The translations under genes and the position numbers were made by a program. From NCBI RefSeq assembly GCF_001886615.1, contig NZ_CP018139.1, forward strand, positions 2,232,001 through 2,296,000: 64,000 bases of DNA. Direction: 5' to 3'. Numbering within the stretch: position 1 is the stretch's first letter; every line of letters starts with the position of its first letter. Of the stretch, positions 55,599 to 63,538 are shown piece by piece. Source of the DNA: Halomonas aestuarii (GTDB lineage Bacteria; Pseudomonadota; Gammaproteobacteria; Pseudomonadales; Halomonadaceae). The notes beneath the pieces were generated by a model, which was not told where the DNA came from, searched no databases, and saw nothing but the letters and a program-made list of their open reading frames with translations.

Positions 55599-56507
55599 TC
55601 AGGCAGGGCGGGGTGCCGTCTGCGGGGCGGAGAGCCACGCCTGCACCATGCCGCTGGCGAGGATCAGGCCACAGCCGGCCAGCGGCAGCGGCCCCATCGC
55701 CTCGCCGAACAGCGTCCACCCGAAGATCACCACCGCCACCGGCTCGCAGTAGGCCAGGGTGCCGTAGAGCGCCGTGGGCAGGCGGTGGATCGCCATCACC
55801 GCGCACAGCAGGGCCACGAAGCCCGGCAGGACGCCGGCCGCCAGCAGCCAGGGCCACTGCCAGGCGGCGGCCGAGAGCCCCTGGGGCTGCCAGAGGGCGA
55901 AGGGCAGGATCACCAGGGCGCCGACCGCCAGTTGCCAGAAGGCGCAGGTGCGGTCGTCCAGGTGGCGAGGCAGGCGGCGGTTGCAGAGGATGAAGCCGGC
56001 GTAGGCCAGCATGGCCAGCAGGGCGAAGCCCAGCCCCTTGGCGTCCTCGCCGCCGCTCAGCTCGATGTGGAACTCCTGCATCATGGCGAAGCCCAGCAGG
56101 GCGATGCCGATCAGCGCCGTCTGGCGAGCCCCCAGCGTCTCCGCCCACAGGAAGTGGGCCGCCACCGAGGCCACGACCGGGGCCAGGTAGATCATCAGGA
56201 TGGCGTTCGCCATGCGGGTGTAGTTCATCGCCTGCACGTAGAACAGGATGAAGGCGGCCAGCAGGGCGCCGCTGAGCACCACGCTGCGGCCCGGCAGGGC
56301 GCGCAGTCCCGCGGTGCGGCCGACCAGCGCCAGGTAGGCGAGCAGGAAGGCGGCACCGAGGCCCAGCCGGTAGAAGGTGATGTTCTCCGCCGGCAGCCCG
56401 GTCTTGCGCGAGATGACCCCGATGGTGGCCATGCCTACGGCCGCCACGATGGCCAGCAGCAGGCTGGAGGGCGCCGGGGTGTCGTCGAGGCGTCGGCTGG
56501 CGGTCAT
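55599..56507 (-). CDS. EamA/DMT family transporter
   Basis: 302 aa ten-helix drug/metabolite exporter with the two EamA repeats. Seen: VGMATIGVISRKTGLPAENI and FYRLGLGAAFLL in repeat one, GTLAYCEPVAVVIFGWTLFGEAM (quoted part: YCEPVAVVIFGWTLFGEAM) in repeat two. Substrate unknown; relatives export amino acids or metabolites. ATG 56507 gives the family start; an upstream GC-rich extension is not conserved. It stands alone between convergent genes. Confidence 0.88.
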   Translation of the reverse strand: MTASRRLDDTPAPSSLLLAIVAAVGMATIGVISRKTGLPAENITFYRLGLGAAFLLAYLALVGRTAGLRALPGRSVVLSGALLAAFILFYVQAMNYTRMANAILMIYLAPVVASVAAHFLWAETLGARQTALIGIALLGFAMMQEFHIELSGGEDAKGLGFALLAMLAYAGFILCNRRLPRHLDDRTCAFWQLAVGALVILPFALWQPQGLSAAAWQWPWLLAAGVLPGFVALLCAVMAIHRLPTALYGTLAYCEPVAVVIFGWTLFGEAMGPLPLAGCGLILASGMVQAWLSAPQTAPRPA

Positions 56508-56796
56508 CGGAGAAGGCTCGCGTTGGGGGGCGGGAGCGCGGCAGGATAGCCTGCCCCCGCGGCCTCTGCCAAGGCGTGCGGGCGGCACCCCGAGCCCCGT
56601 GCGCCGCGCACGAGCCGGGCCTTCACGGCCGCGGCAGCCGTGCCTTGCGGGCGGCGGCTTCCCCGCCTCACTGGCCTGCCGGGCGAGCGTTCCCCGCGTG
56701 GTGGGGGCCGGCCAGGTCGGCTATCGTCAAGGCAGCGGGTCGGATTTCCCGGCCCGCGCCGTCACGGCCCGGGGGACCGGGCTTGGAGGCTGCCTC

Positions 56797-57339
56797 ATGG
56801 AGCGCATCCGCCACATCCACTCCATCACCCGACGCCTGATCGTCATGACCACGGCGGCGGTGGCCGTGCTCGGGGTGATCTTCGCGCTGACCTTCTTCTA
56901 CAACCAGCGCTTCCTGGTGACCTGGGCGGTGCCCCTGTGCGGCATCATCGGCGGGTTCGTCAGTATCCAGCAGCGCCTGAACAAGGTCACGGACGAGGAG
57001 CTCGTGCTGCTGGATGCCTCCTGGTTCCAGATCCTGCTGGTGCCTATCTTCGGCGGGGTGTTCGCTCTGGTGCTCTACCTGCTGTTCCTGTCCGGCATCG
57101 TCGCGGGGGACCTCTTTCCCGCCTTCACGTTTCCGACCCAGGATGATATCGCCGAGGGAGAGGACTTCATGCTGCGCATCTTCCGGGAAACCTATCCGAG
57201 CTCGGGGCCGGATCTCGCCAAGCTGCTGTTCTGGTCCTTCGTGGCGGGCTTCACCGAACGTTTCGTGCCCCAGCTGATCAGCAAGGTCACCTCCCGGGTG
57301 TCGGAGGAGGACGAGCGGGACGACGCGGGGGATCGCTGA
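56797..57339 (+). CDS. Membrane protein of unknown function
   Basis: 180 aa with three clear hydrophobic segments (residues about 17-33, 38-51 and 76-101). A conserved-looking C-terminal motif is GFTERFVPQLISKV, followed by an acidic/basic tail (SEEDERDDAGDR). GGAGG lies six bases before ATG 56797, deciding the start. The C-terminal 'ERFVP' pattern occurs in other unannotated bacterial membrane proteins. Function not recognised. It converges with a Trp-rich small gene. Confidence 0.7.
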   Translation: MERIRHIHSITRRLIVMTTAAVAVLGVIFALTFFYNQRFLVTWAVPLCGIIGGFVSIQQRLNKVTDEELVLLDASWFQILLVPIFGGVFALVLYLLFLSGIVAGDLFPAFTFPTQDDIAEGEDFMLRIFRETYPSSGPDLAKLLFWSFVAGFTERFVPQLISKVTSRVSEEDERDDAGDR

Positions 57340-57343
57340 GCGT

Positions 57344-57559
57344 TCAGCGCCAGCCCATCCGCCAGGTCTCGTCATCCTTGAGGGCCTGCCAGGGCAGGGT
57401 GGTCTCGCGGTGGGTATAGACCGCCTCGAGGATCACCTCGACCACGTTCTCCTCCTCGTCGCGCAGCAGTTTCGTCACGATGAAGTGCTTCTCCTTGTGG
57501 CGGGGCCGCGCCGCGGTCCACTTGCTGTGGTGCAGCTTCTCGGGGTTGATGGCGTTCAT
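57344..57559 (-). CDS. TIGR02450 family small Trp-rich protein
   Basis: 71 aa conserved protein with INPEKLHHSKWTA, RHKEKHFIVTKLLRDEEENV, LEAVYTHRE and the C-terminal WQALKDDETWRMGW pattern characteristic of TIGR02450. Function unknown. GGAGGAG lies upstream of ATG 57559. Stop codon is five bases from the convergent membrane gene's stop. Confidence 0.85.
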   Translation of the reverse strand: MNAINPEKLHHSKWTAARPRHKEKHFIVTKLLRDEEENVVEVILEAVYTHRETTLPWQALKDDETWRMGWR

Positions 57560-57687
57560 GGCCGTCTCCTCCTCGGGGTGGGAAGGTGCCCGGCGCTGCA
57601 CGCGGCTCTCAGCCGTGAGCGGGTCATGGGTCTGGACCGGGGCTCGGGCGGTGCAGGGCGGTGCTGGCCGGGGAGGGCACGCAAGAA

Positions 57688-57714
57688 GGGTGCGCCGGCT
57701 CGGCCGGCGCACCC
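57688..57714 (-). terminator. Terminator of the CurA-like reductase gene
   Basis: Perfect 12-bp arms GGGTGCGCCGGC / GCCGGCGCACCC around TCG, 28 bases past the minus-strand stop at 57743; TTCTTG follows on that strand. Confidence 0.7.
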
Positions 57715-57742
57715 CCTGCGCAGGGACATCAGGCGTTACGGA

Positions 57743-58741
57743 TCAGAGCCTGACCAGCATCTTGCCGCGGTTGGCCCCCTCGAACAGCTTGAGGAAGGCG
57801 TCCGGGGTGCGCTCGAGGCCCTCCTCCACGGTCTCCTCGTAGTCGATCTGGCCGCCCTCGACCTGCGGGCCGACCTCCTCGAGGAACTGCGGGTAGTGCG
57901 CCCAGTGGTCGAAGACGATGAAGCCCTCCATGCGGGCGCGACGGATCAGGATCATCGCCAGGTTGCCCGGGCCGGCGCTCGGCGTGTTCTCGTTGTAGCG
58001 GGCGATCATGCCGCACACGGCGATGCGCGCGCCGACCCTGAGGGTGTTCAGGGCCGCTTCCAGGCAGGTGCCGCCGACGTTCTCGTAGTAGACGTCGAAG
58101 CCCTCGGGGCAGGCCTCGCGGAGTGCCTCGGTGAGCTGGGCGGCGTCCTTGCCCCGGTAGCTGACGGCCTTGACGCCGCGGGCCTCGAGCCAGTCGAGCT
58201 TGTCCTGGGAGCCGGCGATGCCGACCACGGTGCCGCCCTTGGCCTTGGCCAGCTGCACGGCCAGCGAGCCCACCGCCCCGGCGGCACCGCTGACCAGCAC
58301 GTTGTCGCCGTCCTGCATCTCGGCGATGCGATTGAGGCCGGTCCAGGCGGTCATGCCCGGCATGCCGAGCACGCCCAGGTAGGCCTGATCCGGCACCTCG
58401 AAGGCGGGCAGGGGCTCGAGCTGGGCGCCGGGCAGCTGGGCGATATCCCGCCAGCCGCCCATGTGGCGCACCTTGGTGCCCTCGGGGAAGGCCGAATCCC
58501 GGGACTCGACCACCTCGCCGATGGCCGCGCCTTCCAGGGGCGCGTTCAGTTCGAACGGATCGATGTAGGTCTTCACGCCGCTCATGCGGCCGCGCATGTA
58601 GGGGTCCACCGACAGCCAGGTGTTGCGGATGCGCACCTCGCCCTCGCCGAGGGTAGGCAGCTCCTGCTCATGCAGCTCGAACAGTTCCCGTGCCGGGGTG
58701 CCCTGCGGATAATCATTGATGGTGAAGTAGCGGGATTGCAT
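57743..58741 (-). CDS. NADP-dependent MDR oxidoreductase (CurA-like)
   Basis: 332 aa zinc-independent medium-chain reductase of the CurA / 2-alkenal reductase type. Seen: WLSVDPYMRGRM, the Rossmann motif GAAGAVGSLAVQLAK, GGTVVGIAGSQDKLDWL, YYENVGGTCLEA and GFIVFDHWAHYPQF. Reduces activated double bonds with NADPH; substrate such as curcumin or alkenals cannot be decided. Stand-alone gene with its own terminator. Confidence 0.88.
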   Translation of the reverse strand: MQSRYFTINDYPQGTPARELFELHEQELPTLGEGEVRIRNTWLSVDPYMRGRMSGVKTYIDPFELNAPLEGAAIGEVVESRDSAFPEGTKVRHMGGWRDIAQLPGAQLEPLPAFEVPDQAYLGVLGMPGMTAWTGLNRIAEMQDGDNVLVSGAAGAVGSLAVQLAKAKGGTVVGIAGSQDKLDWLEARGVKAVSYRGKDAAQLTEALREACPEGFDVYYENVGGTCLEAALNTLRVGARIAVCGMIARYNENTPSAGPGNLAMILIRRARMEGFIVFDHWAHYPQFLEEVGPQVEGGQIDYEETVEEGLERTPDAFLKLFEGANRGKMLVRL

Positions 58742-58910
58742 CGAGTGCGACTCCTTCGCTCGGTGAGTAGACGACCAGTCTAATACAAGGGCAGGGGACG
58801 GGCCAACCCGTCCGGAATGCGCACCGTCGCCCCCGCCAGAGGTGCGTGAGGGTGCGGCTGGGCCCGTCAGCCGTCATGATGGGGGCCGCCCGCTCACGGT
58901 GGTCACGCCC

Positions 58911-59750
58911 ATGCTCTCCTTCGGTATCCTCTATTCGCTGTCGCTGATCCTGTTCGGCCTGAGTGACGACCCGCGGGTTCGCTTCGGCGGGGCCGTGGCG
59001 ACGCTGCTGGCGGCCGGCGCGATCGGCTACTCGAGCGGCACCTTCGTGCTGGCGGCGCTTTGCTATGTGGCGCTGACGGCGTGGATGGCAGTGCCTGCCG
59101 TGTCGCCCTGGCTCGCCTGGGGGCGCAGGGCGATGTGGGGCGTCGCCAGCCTCGGGCTCGTGATCCATGCCTGGCCGGGCCAGGAGGCGCTGGTGGTGGC
59201 CGAGCAGGCGGTGCTCAAGCCCGGGAGCGTTCCGATGAGCCTCCTCTTCCACCACGACAAGGTGCTGGTGGCCTGGTCGCTGCTCGGCTGGGTGCCGCTG
59301 TTCGGGGTGAGCCTGGGGGCCGGCGGGGGTGGCCCGGTCTGGCGCCTGCCGCTGCTGGTGGGGGGCGGCCTCGCGGCGATCATGGGGCTCGCGATGGGGC
59401 TGGGGCTGCTGGCCTGGCAGCCGGGCCTGCCCGCGCTGTTCTGGGTGTTCGCCATCGCCAACCTGCTCAATACCTGCGTGGCGGAGGAACTGGTGTTTCG
59501 CGGCCTGCTGCAGCGCTGGCTGATGGGCAAGGTGGGGCCCGTGGCGGCCGTGACGGCCACCGGCGCGCTCTTCGGCATCGCGCATCTCGCCGGGGGCGTC
59601 GCCTTCGTGCTGGTGGCCACCGCGGCCGGGCTGCTCTACGGCCTGGTCTACTGGTGGACGGGCCGGCTGGTGTGGTCCGTGCTGGTGCACTGGGGACTGA
59701 ACCTCACCCACCTGCTGCTCTTCAGCTATCCGCTGCTGGCGGATGCCTGA
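58911..59750 (+). CDS. CPBP family intramembrane metalloprotease
   Basis: 279 aa polytopic membrane protein of the CPBP/Abi (CAAX protease-like) family. Glu-Glu motif CVAEELVFRGLLQ, second motif FGIAHLAGG and third VHWGLNLTHLL provide the expected metal-binding Glu/His residues. About eight hydrophobic segments. ATG 58911 selected; further upstream frame is not hydrophobic. Members process prenylated or bacteriocin-related proteins; no such partner is adjacent, so its role is unknown. Confidence 0.88.
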   Translation: MLSFGILYSLSLILFGLSDDPRVRFGGAVATLLAAGAIGYSSGTFVLAALCYVALTAWMAVPAVSPWLAWGRRAMWGVASLGLVIHAWPGQEALVVAEQAVLKPGSVPMSLLFHHDKVLVAWSLLGWVPLFGVSLGAGGGGPVWRLPLLVGGGLAAIMGLAMGLGLLAWQPGLPALFWVFAIANLLNTCVAEELVFRGLLQRWLMGKVGPVAAVTATGALFGIAHLAGGVAFVLVATAAGLLYGLVYWWTGRLVWSVLVHWGLNLTHLLLFSYPLLADA

Positions 59751-59772
59751 GTCTTGCGGCGGCACGCAGAAA

Positions 59773-59798
59773 GGCCCACCAGGGGTACCTGGTGGGCC
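59773..59798 (+). terminator. Terminator after the CPBP gene
   Basis: Perfect 11-bp arms GGCCCACCAGG / CCTGGTGGGCC with a GGTA loop, 22 bases after the stop. No T-tract follows. Confidence 0.6.
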
Positions 59799-59851
59799 GT
59801 GCCGTCCCTGGCGTCCCGATCCATCGGGGCGGATTCCTTTCAGGGGTGGCT

Positions 59852-59925
59852 CTTCCCTGAGCCTCTCGCCTTGACGAGCCCCGCTACGGGTATCGGCCCT
59901 TCCCTGAGCCGCTCGTCGCCACGAG
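59852..59925. repeat. Two 26-bp direct repeats 48 bases apart
   Basis: TTCCCTGAGCCTCTCGCCTT and TTCCCTGAGCCGCTCGTCGC (each continuing to ACGAG) begin at 59852 and 59900. Each copy can fold through CTCG...CGAG. The stretch 59751-60280 has no protein gene; besides the terminator, these repeats and the palindrome at 60109 I see nothing in it. Confidence 0.6.
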
Positions 59926-60108
59926 TCTTTCTCCCCATGCGTTGCCAAGGGCGTGCCAGGGTTTGAATGATTCCCCTTTGATCAGTGGTTTGGAGGGTTT
60001 CTCCGGCTCCGGTGCCCCTGGTCGGGCCGCGCGCTGCCCGGCGAGGCGTCGCCAGCCCCCAACACTTCAGGCGCCCCTGCCGGAAAGACCCACGATAGCG
60101 GGCGGGAA

Positions 60109-60130
60109 TATGTCGCCATATGGCGACATA
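60109..60130. promoter_or_regulatory. 22-bp perfect palindrome upstream of the LysE-family gene
   Basis: TATGTCGCCA followed by its exact reverse complement, with no spacer, 150 bases before the exporter start. Flanked by GATAG motifs. Probably an operator for a dimeric regulator; T/GCGAC pattern not matched to a known family. Confidence 0.6.
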
Positions 60131-60280
60131 GCCCCGCGATAGGACTTCTCGATAGTGCCTCGCCATGCCCCGGAGGCGACGCCCGGCCAGACAGGCCTGG
60201 CCGAACGGGGCGGGTGGACTAGCCTGAGGTGACTGCACCCCGGTGGGGCGCCGGCTCTCGGGTCATCGGGGATGAGACGC

Positions 60281-60895
60281 ATGCTGGAAAGCTATATCAC
60301 GGGCCTGGCGCTCAACGGGGGGTTGATCGTCTCCATCGGCGCCCAGAACGCCTACCTGCTCGGGCAGGCGATTCGCCGACAGCACCACTGGTGGTCGGCG
60401 GGGGTCTGCATCGTCAGCGACGTGCTGCTGCTCGTGGCCGGGGTGTTCGGCATCACCGCCATGCTGCTGGCCCTGCCCGTCACCCTGGAGGTGATGCGCT
60501 GGCTGGGCGTGGCGTTCCTGGCCGTGCTCGGCGCCCTGGCCCTCCGGCGTGCCGTCACCGGAAACGACCGGCTGGTCTCGACGCTTGGCCGGGTGCGCAG
60601 CCGCCGAGAGGTCCTGGTGGCGATGGCGGCGGTCACCCTGCTCAATCCCCAGGTCTACCTGGAGACCCTGGTGGTGCTCCCCTCGGTGGGCGTCCAGCTC
60701 GAGAGCGCCTCGGTCTTCATGATGGGGTCCGTCACTGCCTCGGTGGCCTGGTTCGCCCTGCTGGCCTGGGGAGGCTCCCGGCTCGCGCCCTGGTTGTCCC
60801 GGCCCGCGGCGTGGCGGGCCATCGAGATCACCACCGGGGCCATGATGGCGGGCATCGCGGTGCACCTGGCCAGCGGGTCGACCTGGATAGGCTGA
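60281..60895 (+). CDS. LysE/ArgO-family amino acid exporter, copy 1
   Basis: 204 aa six-helix exporter for basic amino acids. Seen: MLESYITGLALNGGLIVSIG, AQNAYLLGQAIRR and VTLLNPQVYLETLVVL, the family signature. ATG 60281 is nine bases after GGGG; ATG 60272 is less likely. It shares start and signature with a second copy at 63539, which sits beside argP. Substrate (arginine or lysine) is inferred from family. Confidence 0.88.
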   Translation: MLESYITGLALNGGLIVSIGAQNAYLLGQAIRRQHHWWSAGVCIVSDVLLLVAGVFGITAMLLALPVTLEVMRWLGVAFLAVLGALALRRAVTGNDRLVSTLGRVRSRREVLVAMAAVTLLNPQVYLETLVVLPSVGVQLESASVFMMGSVTASVAWFALLAWGGSRLAPWLSRPAAWRAIEITTGAMMAGIAVHLASGSTWIG

Positions 60896-60916
60896 GGCGG
60901 GGCGGCCGGGGCTGAC

Positions 60917-61204
60917 TCAGTCGCCATTCCCCAGGGCGTGAAGGCCCCTGGCAATGAGTTCGTCGGCCAGCGCCCGGGAGGCCAGCGCGAACTCCACCCG
61001 TGCCGTGGCCAGGGCGCTCAGGTCGCGCGAGTCGACCTCGTGTTCCAGGCGGTCGAGGCGCGCCTTGGCCTCGGCCAGCCGACGGGCCAGTGACGCCTCG
61101 AGACCGATGCAGACCTGGGGCAGGTCGGGCATCGGGAGGGGCTGCTCCACCAGTTCGTGGAGTCGTGCATCGGGCAGCGCGCAGGCCAGGGATGGGAGGT
61201 TCAT
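60917..61204 (-). CDS. Hypothetical protein, coiled-coil
   Basis: 95 aa. Starts MNLPSLACALPDARLHELV; the middle (EASLARRLAEAKARLDRLEHEVDSRDL) is amphipathic and Ala/Leu/Arg-rich, predicted helical or coiled-coil. AAGGAG lies eight bases before ATG 61204, supporting reality of the gene. No family recognised. Confidence 0.6.
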   Translation of the reverse strand: MNLPSLACALPDARLHELVEQPLPMPDLPQVCIGLEASLARRLAEAKARLDRLEHEVDSRDLSALATARVEFALASRALADELIARGLHALGNGD

Positions 61205-61539
61205 GTCGCGAGCTCCTTGGCATCAGGGGGCGGCCAGGGGGTGACCCCTTGTGGCGTGAGACCCGCCACCGGCGCCCGGTGCTCGGATCCCAGGCCGGAC
61301 TCTTCCTGGTATCCATCGTCAGGAAAGGGGGTGTCCCGTTCCCCTCCCGCTCCCTCGTTCGAGCAGCAACGTGGGGGTAGGGCCTTTTCTGAGACTATAG
61401 TGTGTTTTTTTGTAATTTGAAGGGCGTTGTGCGGCTGCCCGGGCCAGCCGCTACCGTGCACCGCTCAGGGCGTGGTAGCCCGAGGGTCGCTGGAGGCGCC
61501 TCCACCAGGTCTGGCCGCTGTGTCGCGCCGGAACGAAAA
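61205..61539. other. Gene-free stretch with a candidate minus-strand promoter
   Basis: About 335 bases without a supported gene. On the minus strand TTCAAA (61421-61416) and TATAGT (61399-61394), 16 bases apart, could drive the 95-aa gene 190 bases downstream. The short open frames here look like GC-rich noise. Confidence 0.4.
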
Positions 61540-61568
61540 CACCCCATCCGGCGGGGCCGAATGGGGTG
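61535..61568 (-). terminator. Terminator of the 103-aa hypothetical gene
   Basis: On the minus strand CACCCCAT...ATGGGGTG (8-bp arms, 13-base loop with GC pairs) is followed by TTTTCG, about 33 bases past the stop at 61601. Confidence 0.65.
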
Positions 61569-61600
61569 CGGTGACTGCACTTGCCGGAACGGTCACGGCC

Positions 61601-61912
61601 TCAACGGTGAGGCTCTTCCTCGAACAGCTCTGCCTTGGCATCACGCATGACGTCTTCGCAGGCGGCCTGATGGGCGAGCTGGGTGAGCAGGCTCTGGGTA
61701 AGGGCGAAGCCCTTCCCCAGGCAGGTGTCGACTTCTTCACGGCTCACTTCGGGGGTGACGTTGCAGTCGATCTTCAGCGTTCTTCCACCACCGTCCAGTC
61801 TGTCGGCGAACTCCCTGAAATGCCAGGCGATTCGTTCCTTCCAGCTGGCTGATTCTTCCACGCCTTCGTTTACGCTAAACGTGCACTGCCACTCCGGTTT
61901 ATAGACCTTCAT
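61601..61912 (-). CDS. Hypothetical protein
   Basis: 103 aa. Starts MKVYKPEWQCTFSVNEGVEE; the middle LDGGGRTLKIDCNVTPEVSR resembles a mixed beta strand set, the rest is helical with two Cys. GGGAGG lies six bases before ATG 61912 and a terminator follows, so it is very likely real. No family recognised. Downstream of a 190-base gap that includes CCGGTACCTGGCC-like GC-rich DNA with nothing clear in it. Confidence 0.65.
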   Translation of the reverse strand: MKVYKPEWQCTFSVNEGVEESASWKERIAWHFREFADRLDGGGRTLKIDCNVTPEVSREEVDTCLGKGFALTQSLLTQLAHQAACEDVMRDAKAELFEEEPHR

Positions 61913-62130
61913 GAGAACCTCCCGTGCTGGCTTGAAAGAATGATCGATCGTGTTGTCTGCTCCATGTCTCAAAGGTGTTGCCCATTCATCATACAGGCTT
62001 TACGCCGTCGGGCCATCGCCCATGTCACAGAGGCCGGGACTTTCCTGGCCGGTACCTGGCCATCGGGTTGTCTCAGGGACGAGTGTGATCCTGATCCGGT
62101 CAATGGTGCCGGCTCGGGGCAGGTCGGTCG

Positions 62131-62409
62131 TCAGCCAAGGAAGGCGGCGAAGGCCTCGAAGCCGGCCCGCTGCAACTGGGCCCGATCTGCCCAGCACTGC
62201 AGCACGTCGGAATCGGTCGGACGTATTTGCGCTTGTGGGGTAGTCTTCGCCGTTGCCCTCCTCGAGGGAGTTGCATCATCACCATGGGCGTTTTTTTGAT
62301 GCAATGCAGCGAAGGCTTTGAAGCCGGCCCGCTGCAACTGGGCCTGGTGTGCCCAGCACTGCAGCACGTAGGAATCGATCGGACGTAGTCGCGTTTGTGG
62401 GGTAGTCAT
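62131..62409 (-). CDS. Small protein made of two fused tandem repeats
   Basis: 92 aa. It contains two near-identical halves: RPIDSYVLQCWAHQAQLQRA and RPTDSDVLQCWADRAQLQRA, each followed by GF(K/E)AFAA. The linker (ATPSRRATAK) is a translated copy of the ribosome site and start region of the second unit, where the ATG has become AAG. GGAGG precedes the surviving ATG at 62409. The helix is amphipathic and recalls phasin-like polyhydroxyalkanoate-associated proteins, but this is only a resemblance. Function unknown. Confidence 0.65.
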   Translation of the reverse strand: MTTPQTRLRPIDSYVLQCWAHQAQLQRAGFKAFAALHQKNAHGDDATPSRRATAKTTPQAQIRPTDSDVLQCWADRAQLQRAGFEAFAAFLG

Positions 62410-62485
62410 CGCAGTTGCCCTCCTAAGGGGGTTGCATGATCACCATAGGCGCTTTTTTGCTGCAATGCAGCAAGAGTTTTGATGT
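62149..62485. repeat. 162-bp tandem duplication with a partial third unit
   Basis: The unit starting GAAGGCCTCGAAGCCGGCCC at 62149 returns at 62311 (GAAGGCTTTGAAGCCGGCCC), a period of 162 bases, including the GCAATGCAGC end and the GGAGG ribosome site. A truncated third unit (GCAATGCAGCAAGAGTTTTG) begins at 62464 and fades by about 62485. Confidence 0.85.
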
Positions 62486-62539
62486 GAAATGTCCAAGTGC
62501 GCCTTCCTCGGCCGATGTCGTTCGCCACGGTTCGGCGGG

Positions 62540-63409
62540 CTACCTCAGGCTGACCTCGCCCAGTACGCCGGTCAGCCGTTCCAGCACCGCGCCGCTGTGT
62601 CGCCAGAAGTGCCAGTAGAGCGGGACGAAAAGCGCCCGCTCTGGGGCGATGCTGGCCAGCCGACCCTCCGCCACGAGGGTCTCCACCTGCATCATCGGCA
62701 TCATGCCGTAGCCCATGCCGGCGCTGGCCAGGCGCACGAAGCCCTGGGAGGACGGGCAGAGGTGGTAGGGAAAGCCGCCGTGGTAGCCACAGCCCTGCAG
62801 GAAGCGATGCTGCAGCTGGTCATGGGGGCCGTAGACGATGGCCGGGGCGCTGCCGAAGGCCTCGGCGGTCGGCCCCTCGGGGAAGTGCCGGGCGATGTAG
62901 GCCGGCGTGGCGAAGGGGTGATAGACCATGTGCCCCAGCGGCACGCAGCGCGCCCCGGCGATGGGCTGGTCGCTGGCGCAGAGGCAGGCCGCCACCTCGC
63001 CGTCGCGCAGCCGCTTCAGGCCCACGTCCTGATCCTCGATCACCAGGTCCAGCAGCAGGCCCTCCGACTGGCAGAAGTCGCCGACGACGTCGGCCCACCA
63101 GGTCGACAGGCTGTCGGCATTGAGGGCGATCCGCAGACGCGGCGAGGCCTCGCCCAGGGTGGGTAGCGTCGAGCGCAGGTCCCGCTCCAGCAGCTGCACC
63201 TGCTGGTAGTGGTTGAGCAGCCGCTGGCCCGCCGGGGTGGGGTGCAGGGCCGGATGGCGGATCAGCACCGGCTGGCCGAGCCGGATCTCCAGCGCCTTGA
63301 TGCGCTGGGAGACTGCCGACTGCGAGAGCCCCAGCCGGTCGCCGGCGCGCTCGAAGCCGTCGCACTCGACCACCGTGGCCAGGGCCTGGAGCAGCTTGTA
63401 GTCCAGCAT
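62540..63409 (-). CDS. argP: LysR-family regulator ArgP
   Basis: 289 aa. The N-terminal HTH is very ArgP-like (MLDYKLLQALATVVECDGFE; RLGLSQSAVSQRIKALE), followed by GQPVLIR and a substrate-binding domain with STWWADVV and PSSQGFVRLASAGMGYGMMP. ArgP activates the lysine/arginine exporter argO in response to these amino acids. It is divergent from an argO copy, sharing a 129-base promoter region, which is the classical arrangement. Confidence 0.92.
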   Translation of the reverse strand: MLDYKLLQALATVVECDGFERAGDRLGLSQSAVSQRIKALEIRLGQPVLIRHPALHPTPAGQRLLNHYQQVQLLERDLRSTLPTLGEASPRLRIALNADSLSTWWADVVGDFCQSEGLLLDLVIEDQDVGLKRLRDGEVAACLCASDQPIAGARCVPLGHMVYHPFATPAYIARHFPEGPTAEAFGSAPAIVYGPHDQLQHRFLQGCGYHGGFPYHLCPSSQGFVRLASAGMGYGMMPMMQVETLVAEGRLASIAPERALFVPLYWHFWRHSGAVLERLTGVLGEVSLR

Positions 63410-63538
63410 CGGGACCTCTCGTGAAACGGGGAAATGGCGATAAGTAAAACTGATGAACGATTAATAGGATGATTTTTGAGTATATCGGCATCCGGCTAAG
63501 CTTGCCGCTCGACACGCCACGACGTCAGGGGACACGCG

